Source: Alphaproteobacteria bacterium (lineage in GTDB: Bacteria; Pseudomonadota; Alphaproteobacteria; CACIAM-22H2). From it: 64,000 bases of DNA. Position numbers and translations under genes: made by a program. This document shows, piece after piece, positions 1 to 7,637 of the stretch; the stretch's first letter is position 1, and every line of letters starts with the position of its first letter. Under the pieces are notes generated by a model, which worked only from the letters and a program-made list of their open reading frames with translations, was not told where the DNA came from and searched no databases. The DNA lies in assembly GCA_016124335.1 (NCBI GenBank), contig WGNX01000003.1:132747-196746 (forward strand). Direction: 5' to 3'.

Positions 1-66
1 CGTGAAGTCTTCCAGAGGCGGCGAGCGCCGGCAAGTACCCGCGAAAGTCGAAGTTTCACTGATTAT

Positions 67-115
67 TTGCTGAAATTTTCTGTTGCTGAAATTTCATATT
101 GACTGACATTTCAGC
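67..115. promoter_or_regulatory. Repeated GCTGAAAT operator-like sites
   Basis: TTGCTGAAATTT occurs twice (67-78 and 83-94), and the inverted half-site ATTTCAGC lies at 108-115. The block is AT-rich against GC-rich surroundings and sits just upstream of the first small gene. Repeated half-sites in direct and inverted order resemble a phage-type repressor operator overlapping a promoter. The repressor gene is not in the window. Confidence 0.45.
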
Positions 116-167
116 TACGCTTATGTTTCTCCGCACACGCCGATCCCCGGCACGCGGAGAGACACCG

Positions 168-404
168 ATGTCCCAGCCCCACACCGAAACCCTCGACACC
201 CCCCGCAACTATGTCGGCCGGCCGCGCACGATGGCCAGCCGGCGCGCCGACATGGTCGCCGCGCTCGTCCGCCTTCGCCAGGAGACCGGCAGCGCGTCCG
301 AGGACGACCTGAAGCGCGCGGGCTTCTCGGCCGCCGAGATCGACGCGCTGGGCGACGAGGCCCGCACCGAAGCCGCCGCGCTGATCCGCAAGGCGGGGCG
401 CTGA
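168..404 (+). CDS. Small hypothetical protein, 78 residues
   Basis: Unrecognised. The ATG at 168 follows a GGAGAG ribosome-binding site; a longer reading from 99 would run back through the operator-like repeats and is less likely. The product is mainly helical and charged, with a basic stretch (GRPRTMASRRADMV) followed by a segment reading SEDDLKRAGFSAAEIDAL that looks like a small helix-turn-helix or UBA-like fold. It is first in the run of overlapping element genes and shares its stop with the next start (TGATG). A regulatory role is possible but only inferred. Confidence 0.6.
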   Translation: MSQPHTETLDTPRNYVGRPRTMASRRADMVAALVRLRQETGSASEDDLKRAGFSAAEIDALGDEARTEAAALIRKAGR

Positions 405-766
405 TGGAAACCCTGTCCGTGCGCGCGACGCCCGCACCCCCGGTCGCGCCGGTCGCGCGCCCGGTCGCCTATCCCGACCGTTCGCACCGTACCTGCGCCG
501 AATGGAAGGGCGAGCCCGTCGCCTGCCCGGATCTCGGGGACCGGCTGTCGCGCCTGATGGTGCGCCGGGCCTGCGGGGTGAAGCTCGAGGCGCTCGGCCG
601 CGAGTTCAACCTCTCGGTCGACCAGCTGCGCGCGCTGTTCGACCGCCACGGCGAGCCGCCCTATTTCGCCGGCCGCGACCAGGTCGTCATGTCGCAGGCC
701 ACGCGACCGCTGTCGGCCTATCCGCCCGCCCCGACGCACGCAGCCGCCACGCACCCGCGGGACTGA
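404..766 (+). CDS. Hypothetical protein with helix-turn-helix-like segment
   Basis: Unrecognised, 120 residues. The start overlaps the previous stop by one base. The central segment (roughly residues 47-75) reads like a resolvase/sigma-type HTH: RRACGVKLEALGREFNLSVD, then a recognition-helix-like QLRALFDRHG. The N-terminus is proline/alanine-rich and probably disordered. Position in the element's early-type gene run fits a DNA-binding accessory protein. Function is not assigned. Confidence 0.6.
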   Translation: METLSVRATPAPPVAPVARPVAYPDRSHRTCAEWKGEPVACPDLGDRLSRLMVRRACGVKLEALGREFNLSVDQLRALFDRHGEPPYFAGRDQVVMSQATRPLSAYPPAPTHAAATHPRD

Positions 767-771
767 GCCGC

Positions 772-903
772 ATGCTCCGCCCCTTCCGCGCGTGGCTGCT
801 GCGTCGGCGCAAGATGATCGTCTCGACGATCGCGCCCATGCAGTCCGGCAATCTCTTCGAGCGCTGCGCCAACGCCGCCGGCTGGCTGACGGGGGCGCGA
901 TGA
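772..903 (+). CDS. Small basic hypothetical protein, 43 residues
   Basis: A short reading frame fills the gap between two genes: its ATG is six bases after the previous stop, and its stop overlaps the start of the HD protein (GCGATGA). The N-terminus is very basic (RPFRAWLLRRRKM). There is no recognisable family. The overlap pattern matches the rest of the operon and is the main support; it could still be non-coding. Confidence 0.4.
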   Translation: MLRPFRAWLLRRRKMIVSTIAPMQSGNLFERCANAAGWLTGAR

Positions 904-1562
904 CGGCCCTCCTCGCGACCGGCGGCGAGCACGCCAATCTTGCCCGCAAGGCCCGCATGGCGACGTGGCGGGGCCGCTCGATCGCGCTCACCGATCCGCG
1001 CCCGGCCGACATCGACCTGATCGAGCTGTGCGAGGCGCTGTCGGGCATGCCCCGCTACAACAACCATCGCCGTTCCCCGTGGGATGTCGGTCAGCATTCG
1101 CTGCTGGCCGACCATCTCGCCTCGATCCCGGCTTTGTGCCCGGAACCCGCCGCGCGGCCCTACGTGCTGCTGCACGACGCGCACGAGGCCTATATCGGCG
1201 ACCAGACGACGCCCCAGCAGGTCGCCTTCGACCTCGAGCTGCGCGCGCTCTACCCGGCCCTGCCGGCCGATGCCTTCCGCCAGGCGCGCCACGCGCTCGC
1301 CGGGCGCTGGGATGCCGCGATCCACAAGCGGTTCGGTCTCGAATGGCCCGCGCCGGCGGAATTCTCGCGCATCGTCGCGCGCATCGACCGCTTCGCCCTC
1401 GTCGTCGAGGTCCGCGACGGCTTCGAGACCCCGGCCGATTTCGGGGTCTCGCGCGACGAGATCGAGGCCGCCAACCGTCTCCACCCCGCCGCCCTGCGCC
1501 CCGTGCCGTCGATGGTGACGATCGACCGGCTGTGGCGACGCTTCCGCCAGGTGCTCCCGTGA
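900..1562 (+). CDS. HD-domain metal-dependent phosphohydrolase
   Basis: 220 residues. The family hydrolyses nucleotide or other phosphate esters using a metal held by His and Asp. Visible motifs are QHS (His66), LLHDAHEAYIGD (His92-Asp93 plus His96-Glu97) and a later RIDR segment, in the order expected for YfbR-like HD hydrolases. Phage-borne members are often thought to adjust nucleotide pools; that role is inference here. The ATG at 900 overlaps the upstream stop, and the 3' end overlaps the next gene by four bases. Confidence 0.8.
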   Translation: MTALLATGGEHANLARKARMATWRGRSIALTDPRPADIDLIELCEALSGMPRYNNHRRSPWDVGQHSLLADHLASIPALCPEPAARPYVLLHDAHEAYIGDQTTPQQVAFDLELRALYPALPADAFRQARHALAGRWDAAIHKRFGLEWPAPAEFSRIVARIDRFALVVEVRDGFETPADFGVSRDEIEAANRLHPAALRPVPSMVTIDRLWRRFRQVLP

Positions 1563-1855
1563 CTGTTCCTCGCGAAACAAGTTTCCACGGAAACGACACG
1601 CCGCCCGGACCGCTGCGCCGCGACGGGGCCGACTGGACCGCATGGGAAGATCTGCAGCTGACCGCACGCCGCGCGAACGGGCAGAGCTTCGCCGAGCTGG
1701 CCGCCCTGCTCGGCCGCACCGAACGCGCCTGCCGCAAGCACGCCTTCAAGATCGGCGCGGTCAAGGCGTCGCGCGCCACGCGCGAGAAGGCCGCGCGAGG
1801 CGACCAGGCGCTGCTCGACCGGCTGCAGGCGGCGGAGGCCAACCAAGGTGAATGA
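1559..1855 (+). CDS. Myb/SANT-like small DNA-binding protein
   Basis: 98 residues from a GTG at 1559 that overlaps the previous stop (GTGA). The core reads DWTAWEDLQLTARRANGQSF then AELAALLGRTERACRKH: the tryptophan-led three-helix pattern of Myb/SANT-like domains found in phage and plasmid regulators. The C-terminal third is basic and helical. The likely role is DNA binding within the element. The family name is from pattern only. Confidence 0.65.
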   Translation: MTVPRETSFHGNDTPPGPLRRDGADWTAWEDLQLTARRANGQSFAELAALLGRTERACRKHAFKIGAVKASRATREKAARGDQALLDRLQAAEANQGE

Positions 1856-2117
1856 CCGCCCCTCCCCGCCGCCGCCGGTCGACAACAGCGGCATCGCCGC
1901 GGCCAAGCTGCGCAGCTTCGTCGAACGGATCGAACGGCTGGAAACCGAGAAGGCGGACCTCGGGGCGGATATCCGCGAGGTCTATCAGGAATCGAAGTCG
2001 CAGGGTTTCGACCAGAAGGCGATGCGCGAGGTCATCCGGCTCCGGAAGCTCGACCCCGCAGATCGCAAGGAACGCGACGAACTGCTCGATCTCTACCGCG
2101 CCGCATTGGAGGTCTGA
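1848..2117 (+). CDS. GapR-like DUF2312 nucleoid-associated protein
   Basis: 89 residues. The family (DUF2312/GapR) binds AT-rich, overtwisted DNA and helps relieve torsion ahead of replication and transcription in alphaproteobacteria. The family signature is clear: NSGIAAAKLRSFVERIERLE, then VYQESKSQGFD, then IRLRKLDPADRKERDELL near the end. The start is GTG at 1848, overlapping the previous stop by eight bases. Host chromosomes normally carry their own GapR; this copy lies inside the mobile element, so it may help element replication or interfere with the host protein (inference). Confidence 0.88.
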   Translation: MNDRPSPPPPVDNSGIAAAKLRSFVERIERLETEKADLGADIREVYQESKSQGFDQKAMREVIRLRKLDPADRKERDELLDLYRAALEV

Positions 2118-2119
2118 CG

Positions 2120-2635
2120 ATGAACGAACCCACGACATGGCGCGCCGTGCTGCATTTCGACGAGGACGCGATGCCGACACGCCAGCAGGTCGAGACCGCG
2201 TTCCGGCAGCGCGTCACCGCCGCCCACCCCGATCTCGGCGGCTCGCACGAGGCCGTGCGCCAGGTCATCGCGGCCCGCGACACGGCGCGTGCGTGGTTCG
2301 ATGCCCGGGATCCCGAGTGGCGGGCGATCGTGCACGCTGATCCGCGCCGGCGCGGCGGCTTCTTCGTGTCCGCAAAAATCGGCCGCGATTACACGCTGCG
2401 CATCGACGAGCAGCAGCGCACCGTGGCCGACGCCAACGGCGCGCCGCCCACGCTCTATGTGATCCCGTGGCCGAACGATGCCGAAGGCCAGCCCCTCGAC
2501 TGGCACGCGGACAGGCTCGAAGTCGTCGTCCAGCACGGCCGCCCCGTGTCGCTGCGTGCCACCGGCGTGCCGGTCGAGGAGAGCGCCGCACCGACGCTCG
2601 ATCACGCCGGCTTCCCGCACGAGATCGTGAACTAG
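2120..2635 (+). CDS. J-domain-like hypothetical protein
   Basis: 171 residues. The first ~60 residues resemble a J domain: a helix, then AAHPDLGGS carrying the HPD motif that in DnaJ proteins stimulates DnaK ATPase, then a helix of IAARDTARAWFD. The remaining ~110 residues (FFVSAKIGRDYTLRIDEQQR onward) look beta-rich and are unrecognised. It may recruit host Hsp70 to an element protein or replication complex; this is inferred from the HPD motif alone. Confidence 0.65.
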   Translation: MNEPTTWRAVLHFDEDAMPTRQQVETAFRQRVTAAHPDLGGSHEAVRQVIAARDTARAWFDARDPEWRAIVHADPRRRGGFFVSAKIGRDYTLRIDEQQRTVADANGAPPTLYVIPWPNDAEGQPLDWHADRLEVVVQHGRPVSLRATGVPVEESAAPTLDHAGFPHEIVN

Positions 2636-2662
2636 ACCCATATCCAAACAGGAGAGAAGAGC

Positions 2663-3100
2663 ATGGCTCGAATCTACGTTGCGTCCTCTTGGCGCAATCC
2701 CCATCAGCCTGGCGTCGTCGAAATGCTGCGCGCCCGCAATCACGCGGTCTACGATTTCCGCAATCCGCCGAACAAGTCCGGCTTCAGCTGGCAGCAGGTC
2801 AACGGCTCGGGCGCGCCGTCGGTCGACGAGTATCGCAAGATGCTGGCCCACCCGATTGCCGCGTCGGGTTACCTGTCGGACTTCCGCGCCATGGAATGGG
2901 CTGACACGTGCATCCTCGTGTTGCCATGTGGGCGGTCGGCGCATCTCGAGGCCGGATGGTTCGCCGGTCGCGGAAAGCGCGTCATCATCCTGACGAGAGA
3001 CGGCGAGGAGCCCGAGCTGATGGCGCTGATGGCCCAGCACATCTGCGGCTCGATGGCCGAGGTCCTGGACGCGCTGACCGACGCCGCCGTCGCCGCATGA
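2663..3100 (+). CDS. Nucleoside 2-deoxyribosyltransferase-like protein
   Basis: 145 residues, preceded by GGAGAG. The family cleaves or exchanges the N-glycosidic bond of (deoxy)nucleosides, or binds nucleotides in a Rossmann-like fold. Supporting pattern: MARIYVASSWRN at the start, DFRAMEWADTCILVLPCGRS, and HLEAGWFAGRGKRV with the conserved GxE-type glutamate. It overlaps the methyltransferase start by four bases. A role in modified-nucleotide supply or salvage is possible. Substrate unknown. Confidence 0.75.
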   Translation: MARIYVASSWRNPHQPGVVEMLRARNHAVYDFRNPPNKSGFSWQQVNGSGAPSVDEYRKMLAHPIAASGYLSDFRAMEWADTCILVLPCGRSAHLEAGWFAGRGKRVIILTRDGEEPELMALMAQHICGSMAEVLDALTDAAVAA

Positions 3101-4878
3101 TTGGTCTGGCACCCGACGAACTGATCCTCGACAGCTTCGCCGGCGGCGGCGGGGCATCGACGGGAATCGAGTGGGCGCTCGGGCGCAGCCCCGACGTCGC
3201 GATCAATCACGATGCCGAGGCGCTGGCGCTCCATGCCGCGAACCATCCCGACACGCTGCATCTGTGCCAGTCGGTCTGGAAGTTGAACCCGGCCGACGTG
3301 GTCGCCGCCGGTGCCAGGCACCGTGGCATCGACCCCGCGACGGCGAAGGTCGGTCTCGCGTGGTTCTCGCCCGACTGCAAGGATTTCTCGAAGGCCAAGG
3401 GCGGCACGCCGCGCAACAAGAACATCCGCGATCTCGCATGGGTCGTCGTCCACTACGCCCGCCAGGTGAAGCCGCGCATCATCGCACTGGAGAACGTCGA
3501 GGAGTTTCAGGATTGGGCACCGCTGCGCCAGCGCAGCTGGCCGGGCGGCGAGCCCATGCTCGACCTGCACGGCAATCCGGTCCTCGAACGCCACCCGACG
3601 CGCAAGGGCGAGACGTTCCGCAAGTGGGTCCGCGAACTGAAGGCGGCCGGCTACCGGGTCGAGTGGCGTGAACTCCGGGCCTGCGACTTCGGCACCCCGA
3701 CGATCCGCAAACGCCTCTTCGTCGTGGCACGCTGCGACGGCCAGCCGATCGTCTGGCCGAAGCCCACCCACGCGAAGGACGGTGCCGGCGGGCTGAAGCC
3801 GTGGCGCACGGCGGCGCAGTGCATCGACTGGACCTTGCCGACTCCCTCGATCTTCCTGTCGCGCGAGGAAGGCCGCAAGGTCGGCTGCAACCGGCCGCTC
3901 GCCGACGCGACGATGGCCCGCATCGCGCGCGGCGTGAAGCGGTACGTCCTCGACGCGGGCAAGCCGTTCATCGTGCCGATCACGCACACGAAATCCGGGC
4001 CGCTCGTTCAATCTATCGACGACCCGCTGCGGACCATCACGACAGCGAAGGGCGGCGAACTGGCCTACGTCGCGGCGCACGTCACGAAGTTCCGGACCGG
4101 CGCCACAGGACATGACGCACGCGACCCGCTGGCCACCGTGACGGCCAACAGCCACACGGCGGAGGGTCGGCAGGGCGGTGCTCCGCCGCTCGGCGTCGTG
4201 GCGGCCCATCTTGAGGCGTACTACGGTGCGGGCGAAGGGCGGCAGCCGCGCTGCGCGCACCTTGACGAACCGATCCGCACGGTGATGACCGAGAACCGAC
4301 ACGCCGTTGTCTCGGCCTTCATGGCCCAGCACAACACGGGCGTCGTGGGCCACGATGTGCGCGAGCCGGTCAGCACGATCGTCGGCAAGGGCTGCACTCA
4401 GGCCGTCGTGAAGGCCGACCTCGTCGCGCCGATCATGAGCCACGCCTACACGTCGAACACGGCCGGCGGTCAGGGCAGCATGCAGAAGCCGGTCAAGACG
4501 ATCGTGACCGGTGGCCATCATTCGATGGTCGCCGCGTTCCTCGCTAAATACTACGGGACGGGCGGACAGGACCAAGCGGCCGACGATCCGGCGCACACCA
4601 TCCCGACCAAGGCGCGACTCGCCGCGGTCACGGTTGAGATCGACGGGCAGACCTACGCCGTCGTCGATATCGGGATGCGGATGCTCAGCCCGCGCGAGCT
4701 GTACCGCGCGCAGGGCTTCCCCGACACCTACCGGATCGAGATCGAGCACAACGGCAAGCGCCTGTCCAAGGCCGCGCAGATCCGCATGTGCGGAAACTCG
4801 GTCTGCCCGCCCCTCGCCGCCGCCCTGATCGCCGCGCAGTTCGGCACCGTCTTCGACGTGGAAAGGATCGCCGCATGA
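3097..4878 (+). CDS. Phage-type C5-cytosine DNA methyltransferase with internal repeats
   Basis: 593 residues from the ATG at 3097; an upstream extension would cover the preceding gene. It should methylate cytosine C5 in DNA. Motif I is LDSFAGGGGASTG, motif IV is FSPDCKDFSKAKGG with catalytic Cys94 (PDC instead of the usual PPC), and motif VI is ALENVEEF. C-terminal motifs are LSPRELYRAQGFP and GNSVCPPLAAALI. Between about residues 307 and 510, where a target-recognition domain is expected, there are six copies of a P-x-x-T-(I/V) unit (DPLRTIT, DPLATVT, EPIRTVM, EPVSTIV, KPVKTIV, DPAHTIP). No cognate restriction enzyme is recognised. Confidence 0.92.
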   Translation: MIGLAPDELILDSFAGGGGASTGIEWALGRSPDVAINHDAEALALHAANHPDTLHLCQSVWKLNPADVVAAGARHRGIDPATAKVGLAWFSPDCKDFSKAKGGTPRNKNIRDLAWVVVHYARQVKPRIIALENVEEFQDWAPLRQRSWPGGEPMLDLHGNPVLERHPTRKGETFRKWVRELKAAGYRVEWRELRACDFGTPTIRKRLFVVARCDGQPIVWPKPTHAKDGAGGLKPWRTAAQCIDWTLPTPSIFLSREEGRKVGCNRPLADATMARIARGVKRYVLDAGKPFIVPITHTKSGPLVQSIDDPLRTITTAKGGELAYVAAHVTKFRTGATGHDARDPLATVTANSHTAEGRQGGAPPLGVVAAHLEAYYGAGEGRQPRCAHLDEPIRTVMTENRHAVVSAFMAQHNTGVVGHDVREPVSTIVGKGCTQAVVKADLVAPIMSHAYTSNTAGGQGSMQKPVKTIVTGGHHSMVAAFLAKYYGTGGQDQAADDPAHTIPTKARLAAVTVEIDGQTYAVVDIGMRMLSPRELYRAQGFPDTYRIEIEHNGKRLSKAAQIRMCGNSVCPPLAAALIAAQFGTVFDVERIAA

Positions 4879-4997
4879 CCGAATTCTGGATCTGGTTCAC
4901 GGCCTATCCGCAGGGCATCGGCCTTGCGCCGTGGGAATGGTGCGTCGCCGGGCTGGTCAGCGCCGCGCCGCTGATCTGGAAGGCAGTTGACCGATGA
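4875..4997 (+). CDS. Small hydrophobic hypothetical protein, 40 residues
   Basis: The ATG overlaps the methyltransferase stop (ATGA) and the stop overlaps the next start. The product is tryptophan-rich and hydrophobic, with a possible single membrane segment in WEWCVAGLVSAAPLIW. No family recognised. The precise overlaps at both ends are the main reason to call it. Confidence 0.5.
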   Translation: MTEFWIWFTAYPQGIGLAPWEWCVAGLVSAAPLIWKAVDR

Positions 4998-5935
4998 CCA
5001 AGATCGAATGGACCGATGAAACGTGGAATCCGATCGCCGGGTGCAGCATCGTCTCGAAGGGCTGCACGAACTGCTTTGCGATGAAGATGGCGGCGCGGCT
5101 CGAGGCAATGGGTCAGGCGAAGTATGCAGGCCTGACCATGCCGTCGAAGGCCGGGCCGGTCTGGACCGGCAATATCGGGGTTGCCGCCGGGCGTCCGTTC
5201 ACGCAGCCGCTACGCTGGAACCGCCCGCGCCGCGTCTTCGTGAACTCCATGTCCGACCTGTTCCACGAGGGCGTGTCGGACGACACGATCGACAAGGTGT
5301 TCGCCATCATGGCGCTGACACCGCAGCACACCTACCAGGTGCTGACGAAACGGCCGGAGCGGGCGCGGGCCTATCTTTCCGTCGATAGGCGAAGGGCAAT
5401 CATGGCAGCGATTGCCAATTTAGCGCCTTTCGCGGGCGACGACGCCCTTGTGATCTATACCGACATCAAACTCGGCGAGCGCTGGCCCCTGCCGAACGGC
5501 TGGCTCGGCGTCAGCGTCGAGGATCAGGCAACGGCCGACGAGCGGATTCCGCTGCTGCTCGACACGCCGGCGGCCGTCCGCTGGATCTCGGCCGAACCGC
5601 TGCTGGGTCCGGTCGAACTGACGCAGTACGGATCGGCGCGGCTCGATTGGGTCGTCGTCGGCGGCGAGAGCGGCCCCGGCGCGCGCGCGATGCACCCGGA
5701 CTGGCCGCGATCGCTGCGCGACCAGTGTGCCGCCGCTGGCGTCCCGTTCCTGTTCAAGCAGCACGGGGCATGGCTTTCGGTTCGCGACGACGAGGGGCAG
5801 ATCCGCTACGGCGAGCACCTGGTCAAGGTATGGGGCGGCCCGGACAAGGGCGGCGACGATGCAGTCTATCGCGTCGGCAAGCACGCCGCCGGACGAGTGC
5901 TCGATGGCCGCCTGCACGACGAGTACCCGCGATGA
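4994..5935 (+). CDS. DUF5131 (phage Gp37/Gp68-like) three-Cys protein
   Basis: 313 residues. The N-terminus carries the family signature IEWTDETWNPIAGC with Cys17, Cys24 and Cys27 (C-x6-C-x2-C), which suggests an iron-sulphur or metal site; the family is widespread in phages and islands. Later conserved-looking segments are VFVNSMSDLFHEGV, QVLTKRPERA, WLGVSVEDQ, RWISAEPLLGP and WVVVGGESGPGARAM. The biochemical reaction is not established to my knowledge. Related genes can pair with a partner protein (TcmP); I see none here. It overlaps its neighbours by four bases each side. Confidence 0.88.
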   Translation: MTKIEWTDETWNPIAGCSIVSKGCTNCFAMKMAARLEAMGQAKYAGLTMPSKAGPVWTGNIGVAAGRPFTQPLRWNRPRRVFVNSMSDLFHEGVSDDTIDKVFAIMALTPQHTYQVLTKRPERARAYLSVDRRRAIMAAIANLAPFAGDDALVIYTDIKLGERWPLPNGWLGVSVEDQATADERIPLLLDTPAAVRWISAEPLLGPVELTQYGSARLDWVVVGGESGPGARAMHPDWPRSLRDQCAAAGVPFLFKQHGAWLSVRDDEGQIRYGEHLVKVWGGPDKGGDDAVYRVGKHAAGRVLDGRLHDEYPR

Positions 5936-6099
5936 TCGATCCCGATCCGCCCGAGGACGCCGAACCGCTGCCCGTGATTTGCCCTGTGACCGGATCGTAC
6001 TGCGAGGTCGATGGCGCGGATCCGTCGATCGACTGCGAAGGCCTCGGCTGCGCACGGCAGGCGGGCATCGACGTGAACGAAGGGGATGACCTCCTGTGA
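5932..6099 (+). CDS. Cys-containing small hypothetical protein, 55 residues
   Basis: The ATG overlaps the DUF5131 stop (GATGATC context) and the stop overlaps the next GTG. The acidic product carries four cysteines (ICPVTGSYC and DCEGLGC) that could bind a metal. No family recognised. Position immediately after a three-Cys protein is suggestive but proves no link. Confidence 0.5.
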   Translation: MIDPDPPEDAEPLPVICPVTGSYCEVDGADPSIDCEGLGCARQAGIDVNEGDDLL

Positions 6100-6245
6100 T
6101 CGACCCCGACTGGCCCGACACTCTGGCGAAGCTCGACAGCGACATGAAGCGCTTTCAGCTGATCCTCGCCGTCGCGGCCGCGACCGTGCTCGCCGGCGTC
6201 GTCCTCTACAAGCTCGTCGACTATTGCTTCGGAGGCTGGGCATGA
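6096..6245 (+). CDS. Small single-pass membrane protein, 49 residues
   Basis: Starts with GTG at 6096, overlapping the previous stop, and ends overlapping the ATG of the next gene. A short acidic N-terminus (IDPDWPDTLAKLDSDMKRF) is followed by one clear hydrophobic helix (LILAVAAATVLAGVVLYKLV). This layout resembles small phage membrane proteins such as holin-like or anchoring proteins, but nothing specific is recognised. Confidence 0.5.
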   Translation: MIDPDWPDTLAKLDSDMKRFQLILAVAAATVLAGVVLYKLVDYCFGGWA

Positions 6246-6838
6246 CCGACCTCGTGGGGACTTGCCCGAAGGACTTCTGGCCGGAATGGATTGCTGAGGG
6301 CGATGCGGTTGGTGCGCCGGAATCCGGCGAAGAATGGGGTTGGTTTACCCGCCACAGCTTGATCCGCCAGATCACGACGGGCGACCGCTTCTATGTCGTG
6401 GCGCACGGCAAGCTGCGGGGATACGCGCCGGTGACGCGCGTCACGGAGCAAGCCATCTGCCGGCGAACCGGCGCAGTCGCATGCACGATCGACGAGCGTG
6501 TTCCCGGGTTTCGGGGCCTTCGCGAACGGTGGTGGTCCTACGCCGACGAGAAGCCCTTTCCGAGCTGGAGGACCGACGGCGTTATCTCGGCCGACATCGA
6601 TGCGCTCGCCGTTGCATTCGAGGCGCACAAGGATGCGTCGGGGAAGTTCACGCGCCGCAAGGTCATCAAAATCGCGGACCTGCTCGGCACCACGCCCAAG
6701 GACGTTGTCCTCGGCTGCGAGCTGACCGGCCTCATCAAGTCCGGGTCGTGGGATTGGTTCGTTCGGAACGGCGGAATCACGAAAGCCCATCTGGCCGAGA
6801 TCCGCGCCGATCGCGCGATGGAGACTGCCAATGGTTGA
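6242..6838 (+). CDS. Hypothetical phage protein, possible ASCH/PUA-like fold
   Basis: 198 residues. The first ~100 residues (FWPEWIAEGDAVG, then DRFYVVAHGKLRGYAPVTRV) look like a small beta-barrel of the ASCH/PUA type that binds RNA or modified nucleotides. The C-terminal half (KFTRRKVIKIADLLGTTPKD onward) looks helical with an HTH-like turn. It overlaps the next, clearer ASCH-like gene by eight bases. The fold assignment is tentative and rests on context plus pattern. Confidence 0.6.
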   Translation: MTDLVGTCPKDFWPEWIAEGDAVGAPESGEEWGWFTRHSLIRQITTGDRFYVVAHGKLRGYAPVTRVTEQAICRRTGAVACTIDERVPGFRGLRERWWSYADEKPFPSWRTDGVISADIDALAVAFEAHKDASGKFTRRKVIKIADLLGTTPKDVVLGCELTGLIKSGSWDWFVRNGGITKAHLAEIRADRAMETANG

Positions 6839-7637
6839 CCGACCGATCATCTTCTCCGGGCCGATGGTCCGCGCCCTGCTCGAAGGCCGCAAGACCCAGA
6901 CGCGGCGCATCCTCAAGCCGCAGCCGCCAAAATGGGCAACGTTTTGCCAGCAGTTGCAGGCGCTCTATCTGAACCGCGGGTGGGCGCCCTCTGGTCTGTG
7001 GCAATGGTGCGAGCCGGAAACAACTCCACTGCGCTGGCTACGCCGATGGCCCGTGCATGAAAAGGGGCCGATGAAAGGCACCGACTATGGCTTGCAACCG
7101 CCCTATGCGCCCGGCGATCGGCTCTACGTGCGCGAGACGTGGCGCACTCGGGCAAAATTCGACGAGATGGCGCCTCGCGATATCAAGCATGGAGAACTCG
7201 TCAGCTACGACGCCGACTATCAGCAAGAGCCGAACGACGGCTGTCGGGGTAAGACCCGCGTGGCGATCCACATGCCGCGCTGGGCATCGCGCCTGACGCT
7301 GATCGTCGAGGCCGTCAAGGTCGAGCGCCTACAGGACATCAGCGACGCGGACGCAAAGGCAGAGGGCGCGCGCGTTCTCCCGCTTCAAGACGAAAACGAT
7401 CCGTCGTCATGGTGGGAAATCGAGCCCGGCGTGCATCAAGGTCGGTGCCCCCGGGCCGCATTTCGATTGCTCTGGGACAGTCTCAACGGAAAGCCGCGGA
7501 AGGTGAAGGGCGACAAACCGGCGCCCGACCTGTCGTGGAAGGCCAACCCATGGCTCGTCGCGGTCTCATTCCGCGTCGTGAACGGCAACATCAACCAACT
7601 GGACACGCCGAGCCCGGCCGCGCGGGTGTTCCCCTGA
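6831..7637 (+). CDS. ASCH-like phage protein
   Basis: 268 residues. The start IIFSGPMVRALLEGRKTQTR followed by RILKPQP is typical of a common phage/prophage protein related to ASCH domains, which belong to the PUA superfamily and are thought to bind RNA. Other segments fitting the family are YAPGDRLYVRETWR and RWASRLTLIVEAVKVERLQD. It shares its last base with the start of the next gene. The role in the element is unknown; a link to nucleic-acid modification is inference from neighbours. Confidence 0.8.
   Translation: MVDRPIIFSGPMVRALLEGRKTQTRRILKPQPPKWATFCQQLQALYLNRGWAPSGLWQWCEPETTPLRWLRRWPVHEKGPMKGTDYGLQPPYAPGDRLYVRETWRTRAKFDEMAPRDIKHGELVSYDADYQQEPNDGCRGKTRVAIHMPRWASRLTLIVEAVKVERLQDISDADAKAEGARVLPLQDENDPSSWWEIEPGVHQGRCPRAAFRLLWDSLNGKPRKVKGDKPAPDLSWKANPWLVAVSFRVVNGNINQLDTPSPAARVFP

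Noticed and set aside
2869-4749. 626-residue open frame on the - strand over the methyltransferase
   Set aside because: It lies entirely opposite a gene with clear catalytic motifs, and its composition is Arg/Asp/Val-rich without domains.
3097-4878. Restriction-modification system
   Set aside because: No restriction-enzyme partner with supporting features adjoins the methyltransferase; the PD-(D/E)XK-like gene is 2.8 kb away, so a pairing is not supported.
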